Below are positions 62,872 to 64,000 of a DNA stretch of 64,000 nt, piece after piece (position 1 is the stretch's first letter; each line of letters begins with the position of its first letter). The stretch is from NCBI RefSeq assembly GCF_008123425.1, contig NZ_VSSS01000042.1:125360-189359 (forward strand), read 5' to 3'. Origin of the DNA: Bradyrhizobium rifense. GTDB lineage: Bacteria > Pseudomonadota > Alphaproteobacteria > Rhizobiales > Xanthobacteraceae. The notes below the pieces were generated by a model. The model was given only the letters and a program-made list of their open reading frames with translations, was not told the DNA's origin and did no database searches. A program made the translations under genes and the position numbers.

Positions 62872-64000
62872 CTAACCGACAATCTGGCTCACCGACATCA
62901 GCGCCGTCATCACCGATGTGATCAGGCCGCCGACAACGAGCGAGATCGCGATGATCGCCGCGGGTCCGGCAATGCCGACTGCACGGTCGAGCGTGCGTTG
63001 CAGCTTGGTCTCGTAGAATTCGGCGACCCGGCCGGACAGCATGGGCAATTGCCCAGTCTCGTCACCCAATCTCAACATGCGCACCGCCATGGGCGGCAAC
63101 GCCTCGGTCTCGGCGAGCGCATCGGAGAGCTTTGAGCCATGGCGGACACGGTCGGCAGCATCGCTCCAGACCGTCGATGATCCGGTTGTCGCCATCATGT
63201 CGACGAGGATGCGCAGCGTGGTCGTGAGGTTAACGCCGCTGCCGAGCAGCAGGCCGAGATTGCGGCAGAACAGCGCCGTGCGATATGCGCGCATCACGTT
63301 GCGGATCGCCGGCAACCGCGTGATCGCATTGGTCATGCCGCTGCGGACGCGCTCCTGACGCAACAGCAACCACGCGGCGGCGATCGTGGCGGCAAGCCCG
63401 GCCAGCACTGCCTCTGAATTGCCGCGCAGGAATGTGGAGATGTTCAGGAATACGCCGACGATCGGATCGACCTTGGCACCGAAATCCTGCAAGACGCTCG
63501 CAAATTGCGGCAGCACGAATGTCAGGAAGAACAGCAGCACGCATCCGGCCGCGCCGAGCACGAAAATGGGATAGCGGATCGCATCGGTCAGGCGCCGCTT
63601 CAGTGCCTCGCCGCGCGCGCGTTCGCCGGCCAGCACCTCCAGCACCTGGTCCAGCGACCCCGATGCCTCGCCGACCCGCACCAGCGCGATGTACATCGGC
63701 GGAAACAACCCCTCATGCCGCGCCAGCGCCTCGCCGAAGCTCTCGCCGGAGACGACGCGCGCGCGGATGTCGGCGACGACGGACCTCAGCCGTCCGAAAT
63801 CCGGATCGGCGGCGAGCAGCTCCAACCCGTCATTGATGCGGGCGCCGGCGCGCAGCAGCAACGCGAGGTCGCGGGTGAAGATGGTGACGTCCTCGGCCGT
63901 CGGCCTGTTGAAGAGGCTGAGCGCGCCACGCGCCACGCCGCCCTCCTCCGGCGTAACGTTGTCGACCAGCACCAGGCCGAGCCGCTCGATCCGCTGCGCC
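62872..64000 (-). CDS. gspF: type II secretion inner-membrane protein F, 5' partial
   Basis: The frame is open to the window edge; about 375 residues are visible and roughly 30 from the N-terminus are missing. Two T2SSF domains: the first with LALLLRAGARINDGLELL and ALVRVGEASGSLDQVLE, three membrane helices (near 160-180, 205-225 and the C-terminus), and the second with CRNLGLLLGSGVNLTTTLRIL and MLRLGDETGQLPML. GspF is the polytopic platform core that works with GspE and GspL. A 25-base gap precedes gspG. The GspD and GspE genes are presumably just beyond the window. Confidence 0.92.
   Translation of the reverse strand, partial: AQRIERLGLVLVDNVTPEEGGVARGALSLFNRPTAEDVTIFTRDLALLLRAGARINDGLELLAADPDFGRLRSVVADIRARVVSGESFGEALARHEGLFPPMYIALVRVGEASGSLDQVLEVLAGERARGEALKRRLTDAIRYPIFVLGAAGCVLLFFLTFVLPQFASVLQDFGAKVDPIVGVFLNISTFLRGNSEAVLAGLAATIAAAWLLLRQERVRSGMTNAITRLPAIRNVMRAYRTALFCRNLGLLLGSGVNLTTTLRILVDMMATTGSSTVWSDAADRVRHGSKLSDALAETEALPPMAVRMLRLGDETGQLPMLSGRVAEFYETKLQRTLDRAVGIAGPAAIIAISLVVGGLITSVMTALMSVSQIVG

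Overview
The window looks like a chromosomal segment of an alphaproteobacterium of the Bradyrhizobium/Rhodopseudomonas type. The grounds are the high G+C coding style, frequent GTG/TTG starts, two complete Liv-type (HAAT) ABC transporters, and intergenic palindromes of a kind I remember from Bradyrhizobium genomes. No rRNA, tRNA, transposase, integrase, phage gene or CRISPR array was seen. Genus is an inference; the protein family calls rest on motifs read directly.

Layout. (1) 1-3.3 kb: a 5'-truncated TPR-caspase protein, then a translationally coupled DUF2167 membrane protein and a site-2 protease. (2) 3.4-9.2 kb, minus strand: a Liv-type operon (binding protein, two permeases, two ATPases) followed by a MetE-like methyltransferase gene. 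A REP-like hairpin lies after the binding-protein gene, and a strong 8+8 bp operator-like palindrome lies in the upstream gap. (3) 9.7-28.3 kb: a polysaccharide (O-antigen/EPS type) locus. It carries a PglC-like initiating sugar transferase with a partner SDR, FnlA- and FnlC-like UDP-L-FucNAc enzymes with a WbuB-like transferase, other glycosyltransferases, a Wzx-like flippase, two multi-spanning polymerase-like proteins, a large GT39-like membrane protein and two methyltransferases. The FnlB reductase expected between FnlC and FnlA is absent, and one small membrane gene is frameshifted. (4) 28.3-35.7 kb: purU, a HemD-like gene, a decayed chimera of two class III nucleotide cyclase genes with three frameshifts, an MFS transporter and a Crp/Fnr regulator. 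(5) 36.1-43.2 kb, plus strand: a second Liv-type transporter operon with an acyl-CoA synthetase gene inside it. (6) 43.2-53.6 kb: an AGE-family epimerase, a PaaK-like ligase with an abnormal P-loop, and a second polysaccharide set (CgeB-like glycosyltransferase; GTGA-coupled cupin, aminotransferase, methyltransferase and glycosyltransferase; a flippase; a WecE-like transaminase). (7) 53.6-64 kb: a type II secretion locus (gspF-G-H-I-J-K-L-M and a GspC/N-like gene) interrupted on the opposite strand by a 1209-residue autotransporter; gspF runs off the window end.

How the parts fit. Regions 3 and 6 together hold the activities needed to make amino-deoxy sugars, start a lipid-linked repeat unit, extend and methylate it, flip it and polymerise it. 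Region 7 serves protein export to the surface. Regions 2 and 5 are uptake systems whose linked enzymes (a methyltransferase in one, a CoA ligase in the other) suggest that substrates are metabolised straight after import. The clearest oddities are the broken cyclase chimera, the FnlB gap, the ligase-bearing Liv operon, the autotransporter inside the T2SS locus and the unassigned operator near 9.45 kb.
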